18,729 nucleotides of DNA from Fen-999 sp035654135 (GCA_035654135.1 DASRXN010000214.1:1-18729); one strand, 5' to 3'; positions 8,933 to 17,762 are shown, counted from the stretch's first letter. The notes: generated by a model from the letters alone, not told the origin. Made by a program: numbers and translations.

Positions 8933-8943
8933 GACGGCACGCC
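8921..8943 (+). repeat. 23-bp dispersed repeat, copy B (over the meaB start codon)
   Basis: Reads AAAGTCAG, then TC, ATGA, CGGC, ACGCC on the plus strand. It differs from copy C at one position. The complement of its CAT (8930-8932) is the meaB start codon, so the copy straddles the 5' end of meaB and most of the 14-nt gap after the mutase stop (8947-8949). Confidence 0.85.
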
Positions 8944-8946
8944 GCG

Positions 8947-11112
<2,166 letters not shown>

Positions 11113-11139
11113 GGTTCCACTCCCTCCGGTCATGGCCGG

Positions 11140-11168
11140 ATTATCGAGTTTTACATACAGGTTGACAT
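11140..11168 (-). promoter_or_regulatory. Putative promoter for the mutase operon
   Basis: On the minus strand a -35-like ATGTCA (11168-11163) is followed after 17 nt by a -10-like GATAAT (11145-11140), with four and five matches to the sigma-70 consensus. A start near 11133 would leave a leader of about 20 nt holding the ribosome binding site GGAGGGAG. Its -35 overlaps the -35 of the divergent gntR promoter. This is a prediction from motif and spacing only. Confidence 0.4.
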
Positions 11169-11189
11169 TCGCCTGCCGGACATAATACT
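11162..11189 (+). promoter_or_regulatory. Putative gntR promoter, with flanking inverted repeat
   Basis: A perfect -35 TTGACA (11162-11167) and a -10-like AATACT (11184-11189) are 16 nt apart. Transcription would begin only about 6 nt before the gntR ATG, and there is no Shine-Dalgarno. An inverted repeat ATACAG (11155-11160) / CTGTAT (11188-11193) brackets the promoter, and a perfect palindrome CATAATTATG (11195-11204) covers the start codon. Either could be an operator for the GntR protein. No known consensus was matched. Confidence 0.4.
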
Positions 11190-11201
11190 GTATCCATAAT
11201 T

Positions 11202-11873
11202 ATGAATGCAAGACAGGAAAATACCAGCCTTGCTGCCCCTGCCCTCTACGAACAGGTAGCGGAGCGCCTGCGCGCGCGCATCTTCGCCCATGAGCTGGCG
11301 CCCGGCGCCTGGGTGGACGAGCAAACGCTGGCCGAGGAATATGGCATTTCGCGCACCCCCCTGCGGGAGGCACTCAAGGTGCTGGCTTCGGAGGGACTGG
11401 TCACCTTGAAGCCGCGCCGCGGCTGCTACGTCACCGAGCTGTCCGAACAGGACCTGGACGAAATCTTCCCGGTCATGGCGCTCCTCGAAGGCCGTTGCGC
11501 GCAGGAAGCCACGAGCAAGGCCAGCGAAGCCGACATCCGTCGCCTTGCCGAAATCCATGCCGAACTCGAGCGGTACGCAGCAGCCAACGATGCCGACCGC
11601 TTCTTCGAGGCTAACCAGCAATTTCACAGCACCTTGCAGGAACTGGCCGGCAACCGCTGGCTCAGGCAGTTGATCGAGGAAACCCGCAAGTTCATCAAGC
11701 TGACGCGGCGCGATTCGCTCAATCTCGAAGGCCGCCTAAAGCAGTCGCTGACCGAACACCGCGGCATTCTCGCCGCCGTGCAGCGCCGGGACGCCAACGA
11801 GGCCGGCCGACTGATGCACGATCATCTCCTTTCCGGCCGGGCCGCCCTGGCCAAACTGCATACATCGCGCTAG
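11202..11873 (+). CDS. GntR-family transcriptional regulator, FadR subfamily (FCD domain)
   Basis: A 223-residue regulator. The N-terminal winged helix-turn-helix (about 14-80) contains the GntR signature LAEEYGISRTPLREALKVLASEGLVTLKPRRGCYV. The all-alpha FCD effector domain (about 90-215) shows Asp/His residues typical of metal- or carboxylate-binding FCD folds, with EANQQFHSTLQELAGNRWL and LTEHRGILAAVQRRDANEAGRLMHDHL. It is read divergently from the mutase operon with 89 nt between start codons, which makes it the likely local regulator of propionyl-CoA/methylmalonyl-CoA metabolism. The effector is unknown; an acyl-CoA, methylcitrate or another carboxylate is possible. The ATG at 11202 has no visible ribosome binding site and may be used on a leaderless message. 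No later Met gives an intact DNA-binding domain. Confidence 0.93.
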   Translation: MNARQENTSLAAPALYEQVAERLRARIFAHELAPGAWVDEQTLAEEYGISRTPLREALKVLASEGLVTLKPRRGCYVTELSEQDLDEIFPVMALLEGRCAQEATSKASEADIRRLAEIHAELERYAAANDADRFFEANQQFHSTLQELAGNRWLRQLIEETRKFIKLTRRDSLNLEGRLKQSLTEHRGILAAVQRRDANEAGRLMHDHLLSGRAALAKLHTSR

Positions 11874-11902
11874 CCGAAAGCCAGTCGAACGCTTGCCGGC
11901 AG

Positions 11903-11928
11903 TTTGTCATGGCTGCGTCAATGACAAG
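11903..11928 (+). promoter_or_regulatory. Inverted repeat, candidate operator or hairpin upstream of the sulfide module
   Basis: TTGTCAT (11904-11910) and ATGACAA (11921-11927) are perfect inverted arms around a 10-nt spacer, extended by a T-G pair. The right arm contains ATGACA, which serves as a plausible -35. It could be a repressor site over the promoter or a short terminator after gntR, but there is no T-run after it. Confidence 0.4.
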
Positions 11929-11949
11929 ACGCCGCAGTCCTGCCAGAAT
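11921..11949 (+). promoter_or_regulatory. Putative promoter for the small ORF-sqr module
   Basis: A -35-like ATGACA (11921-11926) and a -10-like CAGAAT (11944-11949) are separated by 17 nt. They lie 30 nt upstream of the 68-aa gene, leaving room for its strong GGAGGAGGGG ribosome binding site. The match is modest (five and four of six bases) and unproven. Confidence 0.35.
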
Positions 11950-11979
11950 GGCGCCTTTCGTTCACGCGGAGGAGGGGCC

Positions 11980-12186
11980 ATGACAAAGAAGCCGCAACAA
12001 TGGCAATTGCAGCGCGGGGTGAAAATGAGCGAGGACGCGGCCACGGAGGTCGCCAAAATCGCCTGTGCATTGAAGTCGCTGTCGGTATACACAAGCCTGG
12101 TGCTCGACCAGGACGATTGTCCGGAAGACCTGCAACAGATGGTCGACGAAGGCGTAACTGCCATCGACAAGCTGTTCGTCTGGTAA
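11980..12186 (+). CDS. Uncharacterised 68-residue protein upstream of sqr
   Basis: I do not recognise this family. The protein is 68 residues, mixed charge, soluble in appearance, with no signal peptide. A basic start (MTKKPQQWQLQRGVKM) is followed by what looks like two or three helices (about 17-40 and 48-66), two cysteines (Cys29 in KIACALKS and Cys47 in DQDDCPEDL), and a C-terminal FVW. The start at 11980 is supported by an exceptionally strong GGAGGAGGGG upstream; the longer in-frame reading from 11893 has no such site. It ends 29 nt before sqr and is very likely on the same message. A role as a small partner or regulator of sulfide oxidation is only guilt by association. Confidence 0.75.
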   Translation: MTKKPQQWQLQRGVKMSEDAATEVAKIACALKSLSVYTSLVLDQDDCPEDLQQMVDEGVTAIDKLFVW

Positions 12187-12215
12187 CCCATTCAATATAA
12201 AACTAGGAGACAAGC

Positions 12216-13490
12216 ATGGCCCACGTGGTGGTACTCGGAGCGGGTATTGGCGGCCTCACCGCTGCCTACGACATGAAGGAACAATTGCGCTCGGGCGACA
12301 CGCTGACCGTCGTCACCGAAAATCCCTATTTCCAGTTCACGCCCTCCAATCCCTGGGTGGCGGTCCATTGGCGTTCCCGCGAAGACATCACCTTCGATCT
12401 AGCGCCCTACCTGGAAAAGAAGGGCATCAACCTGGTGGCCACCGCCGCCAAGCGCCTGCATCCCGAGAAGAACCAGATCGAACTGGCCGATGGCAAGACC
12501 GTCGCCTACGATTACCTGATCATCGCCACCGGGCCGAAGCTGGCCTTTGAAGAGGTACCGGGTTCCGGCCCCAACGGTGGCCATACGCATTCCATCTGCA
12601 CGGTCAATCATGCCGTCGAAACGGCCGGTAGCTGGGATGCCTTCGTCAAGGACCCGGGCCACATCGTCGTCGGCGCCATGGCCGGTGCGTCGTGCTACGG
12701 TCCTGCCTACGAGTTCGCCTTCATCATGGACACCGACCTGCGCCGCCGCAAGATCCGCAGCAAGGTGCCGATGACCTACGTCACCGCCGAACCCTATGTC
12801 GGCCATCTCGGCCTCGGCGGCGTCGGCGACTCCAAGGGCCTGCTCGAATCCTCCCTGCGCGACAAGCACATCAAGTGGATCTGCAACGCCAAGGTGACCA
12901 AGGTCGAGGCCGGCAAGATGTTCGTCACCGAGCACAACGAGGATGGCACGGTGAAGAAGGAACACGAGCTGGCCTTCAAGTTCTCGATGATGCTGCCCGC
13001 CTTCAAGGGCGTGGAGGCCGTCTTCGGCATCGAGGGGCTGACCAACCCGCGCGGCTTCATCCTTATTGACCAGTTCCAGCGCAACCCGAAGTACCAGAAC
13101 ATCTACTCGGTCGGCGTCTGCGTCGCCATCCCGCCCGTCGAGCCGACCCCGGTCGCCACTGGCGCGCCCAAGACCGGCTACATGATCGAAACCATGGTCA
13201 CGGCCACGGTGCACAACATCGTCAATGCCATCAACGGCAAGGAGCCTGACCAGAAGGCCACCTGGAACGCCGTCTGCCTGGCCGACTTCGGCGACAACGG
13301 CGCCGCCTTCGTCGCCATTCCGCAGATTCCGCCGCGCAACGTCAGCTGGTTCAAGAAGGGCAAGTGGGTGCACCTGGCCAAGATCGGCTTCGAGAAGTAC
13401 TTCATCCGCAAGATGAAGAAGGGCAACACCGAGCCGGTCTATGAAAAGTACGTGCTCAAGCTGATGGGCGTCACCCGTCTGCACAAGTGA
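12216..13490 (+). CDS. sqr: Sulfide:quinone oxidoreductase (SQR), Acidithiobacillus-type
   Basis: A 424-residue FAD flavoprotein bound peripherally to the inner membrane. It oxidises sulfide to zero-valent sulfur or polysulfide and passes electrons to the quinone pool. The FAD-binding GxGxxG is at the very N-terminus (VVLGAGIGGLTAAY), ATGPKLAFEEVPGS is the second nucleotide loop, and GAMAGASCYGPAYEF carries a redox Cys. Cys128, Cys160 and Cys354 line up with the three cysteines of the Acidithiobacillus ferrooxidans enzyme (Cys128, Cys160, Cys356). The C-terminal WVHLAKIGFEKYFIRKMKKG segment is the amphipathic membrane-anchoring region of that type. The start has AGGAG 8 nt upstream. The flanking DsrE protein fits sulfur oxidation. 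Family assignment is from remembered sequence, not a search. Confidence 0.92.
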   Translation: MAHVVVLGAGIGGLTAAYDMKEQLRSGDTLTVVTENPYFQFTPSNPWVAVHWRSREDITFDLAPYLEKKGINLVATAAKRLHPEKNQIELADGKTVAYDYLIIATGPKLAFEEVPGSGPNGGHTHSICTVNHAVETAGSWDAFVKDPGHIVVGAMAGASCYGPAYEFAFIMDTDLRRRKIRSKVPMTYVTAEPYVGHLGLGGVGDSKGLLESSLRDKHIKWICNAKVTKVEAGKMFVTEHNEDGTVKKEHELAFKFSMMLPAFKGVEAVFGIEGLTNPRGFILIDQFQRNPKYQNIYSVGVCVAIPPVEPTPVATGAPKTGYMIETMVTATVHNIVNAINGKEPDQKATWNAVCLADFGDNGAAFVAIPQIPPRNVSWFKKGKWVHLAKIGFEKYFIRKMKKGNTEPVYEKYVLKLMGVTRLHK

Positions 13491-13497
13491 GGGCAGG

Positions 13498-13530
13498 ATC
13501 GGGCGGCCCCGTGTGAAGCGGCCGCCCGAT
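13498..13530 (+). terminator. Strong GC hairpin downstream of sqr
   Basis: ATCGGGCGGCC (13498-13508) pairs perfectly with GGCCGCCCGAT (13520-13530), giving an 11-bp stem and an 11-nt loop, 8 nt after the sqr stop. No T-run follows, so it may be a weak or attenuating terminator, or a 3'-end stabiliser that reduces expression of the downstream dsrE-like gene relative to sqr. Confidence 0.6.
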
Positions 13531-13586
13531 TAGTCATCGGTACCGCGCACAGACTCGGGCCGAAGCAACCAACAGAGGAGATCGAG

Positions 13587-14015
13587 ATGAGTGCCATTCG
13601 CTTTCTGCGCCGCCTGGCGCTGTTGCTGCTGTTCACCACCGGCATCGCCTTTGCCGACAGTCCGATCAAGGTTGTTTACCAGTTCAGCGACGGGCTTGAG
13701 CAGGCCAGTCGCGGCCTGCGAAATATCCAGAACCATCTGAATGCCGAACCGAACGTCAAGATCGTCGCTGTCGGCTACGGCCCCGGTATCGACTTCATGC
13801 TCGACGGCGCCAAGGACAAGAACGGCGCCACCTACGAGACCACCATTGCCGATCTGGCCATGAAGGGCGTCGAATTTCGGGTCTGCAACAACACCCTGCA
13901 ATCGCGCAAGATCGATCCGGCCAAGGTGGACCAGGATGCCAGGATCGTCCCCTCCGGCGTCGCCGAGATTGGCCGCCTGCAGGCGAAGGAAGGCTTTGTC
14001 TATCTCAAGCCCTGA
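13587..14015 (+). CDS. Secreted DsrE-family protein
   Basis: A 142-residue protein of the DsrE/DsrF-like fold. It begins with a signal peptide MSAIRFLRRLALLLLFTTGIAFA, probably cleaved before DSPIKVVYQF, which places it in the periplasm. The mature part shows the alternating beta-alpha pattern of the fold (KVVYQFSDGLEQA, NVKIVAVGYGPGIDFML) and the conserved cysteine region GVEFRVCNNTLQSRKI, with the single Cys at 100, which in cytoplasmic relatives handles sulfur. The ribosome binding site GAGGAG lies 7-11 nt before the ATG. Its position after sqr suggests a part in handling the sulfur or polysulfide product, but periplasmic DsrE-like proteins are poorly characterised and the exact function is not known. 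Confidence 0.85.
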   Translation: MSAIRFLRRLALLLLFTTGIAFADSPIKVVYQFSDGLEQASRGLRNIQNHLNAEPNVKIVAVGYGPGIDFMLDGAKDKNGATYETTIADLAMKGVEFRVCNNTLQSRKIDPAKVDQDARIVPSGVAEIGRLQAKEGFVYLKP

Positions 14016-14664
14016 GCTGGACTGGGACAATATCGACACCGTCCTGCTCGACATGGACGGCACCCTGCTCGACCTCCATTTCGACAACCACTTCTGGCAG
14101 GCCCACGTGCCGCTGCGCTATGCCGAGGCGCGGCAATTGAGCAAGGAAGCGGCGCGCGAGGAACTGATGGGCCGCTATCACGCCCGCGCCGGCACGCTGG
14201 AGTGGTACTCGGTGGACTACTGGGAGACCGAGCTGGAGATGGATATCATGCGCCTCAAGGAAGAGGTGGCACACCTGATCGCCGTGCATCCCAGCGTCAC
14301 CGATTTCCTCGCCGCCATTCGCGCCGCCGGCAAGCGCGTGGTACTGGTCACCAACGCCCATCACAAGAGCGTCACCCTGAAGATGGCCAGGACCGGCCTG
14401 CGTCCGCACTTCGATGCCGTCATCACCTCACACGAACTCGGTCACGCCAAGGAGGAAACCGCTTTCTGGCATCGACTGCAGGAATGCGAACCCTTCGATC
14501 CGCAACGCAGCGTGCTGGTCGACGACAGCCTGCCGGTACTGGATTCGGCGCGTACATACGGCATCCGGCACCTGATCGCCGTGCGCCGACCCGACACGAA
14601 GCTGCCGGAGAAGGACACAGCCGGCTATCCCGCGATCGGCAGTTTCGCGGAAATTCTTCCCTAG
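13996..14664 (+). CDS. HAD-superfamily hydrolase, YrfG-type (GMP/IMP nucleotidase-like)
   Basis: A 222-residue haloacid-dehalogenase-type phosphatase. Motif I is LLDMDGTLLD (nucleophile Asp19, acid/base Asp21), motif II is VLVTNAHH, and motif III/IV is KEE... with SVLVDDSLPVLDSA. The Trp/Tyr-rich cap (FWQAHVPLRYAEA, LEWYSVDYWETEL) closely resembles E. coli YrfG, which is the same length and acts on purine nucleotides. No ATG fits. The best start is TTG at 13996, with AAGGA 5 nt upstream. It lies inside the 3' end of the dsrE-like gene (20-nt overlap), giving translational coupling. The longer reading from ATG 13936 adds a low-complexity basic lead that matches nothing. The stop shares a CTAG with the convergent DUF1840 gene. 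Confidence 0.88.
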   Translation: MSISSPELDWDNIDTVLLDMDGTLLDLHFDNHFWQAHVPLRYAEARQLSKEAAREELMGRYHARAGTLEWYSVDYWETELEMDIMRLKEEVAHLIAVHPSVTDFLAAIRAAGKRVVLVTNAHHKSVTLKMARTGLRPHFDAVITSHELGHAKEETAFWHRLQECEPFDPQRSVLVDDSLPVLDSARTYGIRHLIAVRRPDTKLPEKDTAGYPAIGSFAEILP

Positions 14665-14984
14665 ACTCCCCAGAGGACAGGCTTCTCGTCCTTGAGCGAG
14701 TATTCGAGCAGTTCCATCAACGGCACCGCCCGCTGGGCAAGGCCGACATAGGCGCGCTGGCCGCCGCCGGGGGTCTCTTCCGTTTCCGGCGTGTCGTATT
14801 CGCCGGCGTGGCGCGCACGGTCTTCGGCGATGGCGGCCTTGAGGCGGGCGATGGCCTCCGGCAGCTGTTCGACGGTGATGATGCCGCGCGGCGCGTATTC
14901 CTTGCCCATGATCGCCATCATGCGTTTGGCGACATCGTCGAACATCATGATGTCGGCTGCTGCATCGGAACGAAAAATGATCAT
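14661..14984 (-). CDS. DUF1840-family protein
   Basis: A 107-residue cytoplasmic protein of the DUF1840 family, common in betaproteobacteria and of unknown function. The N-terminus MIIFRSDAAADIMMFDDVAKRMMAIMGKE is the family hallmark. A Glu/Thr/Pro-rich loop (about 65-80) separates it from a C-terminal helix, RAVPLMELLEYSLKDEKPVLWGV. The start at 14984 has a perfect AGGAGGT 7 nt upstream and overlaps the stop of the alpha/beta hydrolase by one base (TGATG), so the two are coupled. It is convergent with the HAD gene, and both stops come from one CTAG. Confidence 0.85.
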   Translation of the reverse strand: MIIFRSDAAADIMMFDDVAKRMMAIMGKEYAPRGIITVEQLPEAIARLKAAIAEDRARHAGEYDTPETEETPGGGQRAYVGLAQRAVPLMELLEYSLKDEKPVLWGV

Positions 14985-15784
14985 CAAGCCACCTCCTGTA
15001 GCCAATCGAGAAGACGCTGCGCCACCTCGCGCCAGTCGCGTTCGAGCATCAGGCCGTGGCCCATGCCGGGAAAAATCTCCGCCTCGACGCCGTAGCTGCG
15101 AGCCGTCATTTCCGCGGTCGAGGCCGGCATCAGATGATCGAACTCCGCGCCCAGCACCAGCAGCGGCACTTTCGCCACGCGCGAGGGATGGGGCAGATCG
15201 AACAGGCTCATGTCCCAGACGGCGCGGTGCGACTCGGGCTGCGACCAGCGGTAGAAACGGGCCAGATCGTCGGTGCCGATGGGCTGGGCAAACAATGCCT
15301 CGCGCAGGCTGTCCAGGGCTACCTTGCCGCCCGCCATCAGGTTATTGAGATCGCTGAACAGGCCAGGATGCGAAAACATGACACCAAAGGCCGCCGACAT
15401 CAGACCTTGTGGCGGCACCGAGCACATCAACACGGCACCGGCGGCACCATGGCGCTCCAGATATTTCTGGACGACGAATCCGCCCATGGAATGGCCGATC
15501 AGAATCGGCGGCGCCGTCAATTTGGCGGCCACCTCGGCGACATCGGCAACGTAATCGGAGATCGAAAGATGGTCCAGACGCTCGCGGCCGCGGCTGCGGC
15601 CATGACCCGAGAGACTAACGGCATAGGACGCATAACCCGCCTGGGCAAAAAAAGACAGGAAATGCTCATCCCAGCACCATGCGCCAGTGTAGGCGCCATG
15701 AACGAACAGCAAAGGCGCCGGTTTCGTGCGGCCTGTCGGCAAACGGGCAAGCACTTCAAGATCCTGCAAACGGGGTTGACTCAT
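14984..15784 (-). CDS. Alpha/beta hydrolase
   Basis: A 266-residue cytoplasmic serine hydrolase. LLFVHGAYTGAWCWDEHF (25-42) carries the oxyanion-hole HGA motif, IGHSMGG (96-102) is the nucleophile elbow with Ser99, and the triad is completed by Asp216 (GAEFDHLMP) and His243 (GMGHGLML). The cap region is short. It resembles lysophospholipase/esterase-like members of the fold; the substrate cannot be told. The start was set at the ATG at 15784 (MSQPRLQDLEVLARLP). The in-frame extension to 15859 would cover the divergent DUF2905 gene start and has no family match. No strong ribosome binding site is visible. It lies 59 nt from the divergent DUF2905 gene and directly upstream of the DUF1840 gene. 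Confidence 0.9.
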   Translation of the reverse strand: MSQPRLQDLEVLARLPTGRTKPAPLLFVHGAYTGAWCWDEHFLSFFAQAGYASYAVSLSGHGRSRGRERLDHLSISDYVADVAEVAAKLTAPPILIGHSMGGFVVQKYLERHGAAGAVLMCSVPPQGLMSAAFGVMFSHPGLFSDLNNLMAGGKVALDSLREALFAQPIGTDDLARFYRWSQPESHRAVWDMSLFDLPHPSRVAKVPLLVLGAEFDHLMPASTAEMTARSYGVEAEIFPGMGHGLMLERDWREVAQRLLDWLQEVA

Positions 15785-15843
15785 GGAAACGACCGGCGAA
15801 AAGCTATGATGACGACACAGACCGAATTCTACCCGCCGCCGCC

Positions 15844-16041
15844 ATGCTGAAATGGGCACTGGCCCTCTTCCTTGTCGTTCTTCTGCTCGGCCTCATGCAG
15901 CCTGGCTTGGCGGCGCGCCTGCGCCTGGGCCGGCTGCCGGGCGACGTGCATTTCCGCCTCCGCGGCCGGGATTACGTCTTTCCCTTCACGACCACCGTGC
16001 TGCTCTCCCTGCTGGCAACGCTATTGTTCCGGCTGCTTTAA
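15844..16041 (+). CDS. DUF2905-family small inner-membrane protein
   Basis: A 65-residue protein with two hydrophobic helices (about 4-22 and 45-64) separated by the conserved hairpin GRLPGDVHFRLRGRDYVFPFTT, which is the DUF2905 signature. Function unknown; the family is widespread in proteobacteria as a two-helix membrane protein. The ATG at 15844 was chosen because it starts right at the first helix, although no good ribosome binding site precedes it. The 3' end overlaps the end of the convergent cca gene by 21 nt. A TATGAT at 15805-15810 could be its -10. Confidence 0.85.
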   Translation: MLKWALALFLVVLLLGLMQPGLAARLRLGRLPGDVHFRLRGRDYVFPFTTTVLLSLLATLLFRLL

Positions 16042-17250
16042 CCGCTTCGTCACCGCCGCCACCCGTGCCTCGTGGACGCGCACGGGAATCTGCGCCGGAT
16101 CGCTGCAGGCGGCGGCCACCGCACCGGCATCGACCGCGCGTGCCGCCGCCATGGCGTGCCGCCATGACTGACTTTGCGGGTATGCCCGATCGGCATAGCC
16201 CAGCCGGCCGCGGTAATCCGCCTCGCAGGCTGCCACCACGTCCGCGAAGCGTTCCGGCCGGCGGAAGACGTCGCAGCGTTCCAGTAGCGTGACGACGGTG
16301 GTTGGCCGCAGTTCGTCGATCTTGTGCATGTCGCCGTGGTAGCGCGCCACCAGCAGCGCGACATCCCGGCAATCGGCGGGAACGCGCAGCCGCTCGCACA
16401 ATGGACCGAGCAGATCGACGCCGACTTTTTCGTGGCCGATATGGCGCGGCAGGATGTCGGCCGGCGTCAGGCCCTTGCCGAGATCGTGGGTGAGGGCGGC
16501 GAAACGCGCCGGCAGCGACAGCCCCATCGCCGCCGCCATGTCGATGACCATCATCACGTGCACGCCGGTGTCGACCTCGGGATGGTAGTCGGCACGTTGC
16601 GGCACTCCCCAGAGGCGATCCAGTTCGGGCAGGATCTTCTTCAGCGCGCCGCAGGCGCGCAGCACTTCGAACATGCGCGACGGCTTCTGCTCCATCAGGC
16701 CACGCGCCAACTCCTGCCAGACACGCTCCGGCACCAGATGGTCGACCTCGCCCGCCTCGACCATCTGCCGCATCAAGGCCAGCGTTTCGTCGGCCAAAGT
16801 GAAGTCGTGGAAGCGGGCCGCGAAACGCGCCACGCGCAGCACACGCACCGGGTCCTCGGCAAAGGCCGGCGAAACGTGACGCAACACCTTGGCCGCAAGA
16901 TCGGCACGACCGCCGTAGGGATCGACGTAGGCGCCGTTCTCGTCTTGCGCGATGGCGTTGATGGTCAGGTCGCGCCGGGCGAGATCCTCTTCGAGCGTCA
17001 CGCCGGCATCGGCATGGAAGACGAAGCCCTTGTAACCGGGCGCCGTCTTGCGCTCGGTGCGCGCCAGCGCGTACTCCTCGCCCGTCTGCGGGTGCAGGAA
17101 GACCGGAAAGTCCTTTCCCACCGCCTTGAAGCCGCGCGCCGCCATGTCCTCCGGCGTTGCGCCGACAACCACCCAGTCTCGATCCTGCACGGGCAGGCCG
17201 AGCAGTTCGTCGCGGACGGCACCGCCGACGGCGTAGATCTTGAATTCCAT
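16021..17250 (-). CDS. cca: Multifunctional CCA tRNA nucleotidyltransferase
   Basis: A 409-residue enzyme that adds or repairs the 3' CCA of tRNA. The class II nucleotidyltransferase head shows YAVGGAVRDELLG (6-18), the metal-binding DRD (23-25), RRDLTINA (92-99) and the EDPxRVLR motif (132-139). The C-terminal half has an HD phosphohydrolase domain with LTHDLGKG (His255-Asp256), as in E. coli Cca of 412 residues. The ATG at 17250 (MEFKIYAVGG) is preferred. A GTG at 17271 overlapping the previous stop (GTGA) is a possible alternative, adding seven residues. Residues 359-366 (QSQSWRHA) are encoded by a copy of the 23-bp dispersed repeat, without obvious length change. The 3' end overlaps the convergent DUF2905 gene. 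Confidence 0.95.
   Translation of the reverse strand: MEFKIYAVGGAVRDELLGLPVQDRDWVVVGATPEDMAARGFKAVGKDFPVFLHPQTGEEYALARTERKTAPGYKGFVFHADAGVTLEEDLARRDLTINAIAQDENGAYVDPYGGRADLAAKVLRHVSPAFAEDPVRVLRVARFAARFHDFTLADETLALMRQMVEAGEVDHLVPERVWQELARGLMEQKPSRMFEVLRACGALKKILPELDRLWGVPQRADYHPEVDTGVHVMMVIDMAAAMGLSLPARFAALTHDLGKGLTPADILPRHIGHEKVGVDLLGPLCERLRVPADCRDVALLVARYHGDMHKIDELRPTTVVTLLERCDVFRRPERFADVVAACEADYRGRLGYADRAYPQSQSWRHAMAAARAVDAGAVAAACSDPAQIPVRVHEARVAAVTKRLKQPEQ
16153..16175 (-). repeat. 23-bp dispersed repeat, copy C (inside cca)
   Basis: On the minus strand reads AAAGTCAG, then TC, ATGG, CGGC, ACGCC, and is closest to the consensus of the four copies. It is in the sense strand of cca and encodes residues 359-366 (QSQSWRHA). 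Confidence 0.85.
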
Positions 17251-17267
17251 GCCGTCGGCCGTCGCGG

Positions 17268-17741
17268 TCACTGAATCCGTTTGGGATCGCGGCCGACGAA
17301 GGAGATCGGGAACACCGCCTCCGGGCCGGCGCCGAAACTTGGCGTGCTGGCGTAGTCCGGCATCTCGGCCGGCAGGTTGCCGTTGGCCTGCATCAGCTTC
17401 TGGATCAGCACCTGCACCTGGCCGGCCAACCAGTCCTCCTCGACCCGGGTCGGCAGGAAGCGTAGTTCCTTGACGCTGTCGGGAGTTTCATCCGGCGGCA
17501 GGGTTTCATTGGCGCCAAAGGCATTGGAGAAGAACGGCCCGGCGACGAAACGCATCCGCCAGCTGCCGGCACCATCGGCCTCGATGATGAAGACGCGTGC
17601 ACCCTCGGCGCGCTGTTCCTCGTCCTCGGTGCGCTCGCCAAACACCGGCGAGGCGACGAAGGCAGCACGATCCGGCTGCTGTTGCACATAATGCACGGCC
17701 TCGGCGAAACTCATGCGGCCATCGTTTTCCGTATCGGTCAT
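17268..17741 (-). CDS. Uncharacterised 157-residue protein
   Basis: I do not recognise a named family. The protein is acidic, soluble, with no signal peptide or membrane segment. It starts MTDTENDGRMSFAEAVHYVQQQPDRAAFVASPVFGE, has a strand-rich middle (ARVFIIEADGAGSWRMRFVAGPFF) and ends AVFPISFVGRDPKRIQ. The pattern, with a Gly/Phe-rich core and a helical stretch DWLAGQVQVLIQKLMQANG, suggests a small compact domain. The start has GAGGAG about 7 nt upstream. It lies 21 nt after metH, and its stop overlaps a possible GTG start of cca, so it is probably cotranscribed with both. Nothing in the sequence reveals a function. Confidence 0.8.
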   Translation of the reverse strand: MTDTENDGRMSFAEAVHYVQQQPDRAAFVASPVFGERTEDEEQRAEGARVFIIEADGAGSWRMRFVAGPFFSNAFGANETLPPDETPDSVKELRFLPTRVEEDWLAGQVQVLIQKLMQANGNLPAEMPDYASTPSFGAGPEAVFPISFVGRDPKRIQ

Positions 17742-17762
17742 GTCCGTCTCCTCGTTGGGGGG

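Noticed and set aside
12399..13484. A 361-codon open frame on the minus strand opposite sqr
   Set aside because: Mirror frame of a codon-biased gene; its peptide is low-complexity and matches no family, while the plus-strand frame is a complete SQR.
13936..13995. ATG start for the HAD phosphatase 60 nt further upstream
   Set aside because: It lies deep in the dsrE-like gene and adds a basic peptide without family match. The TTG at 13996 has AAGGA at proper distance and gives the same length as E. coli YrfG.
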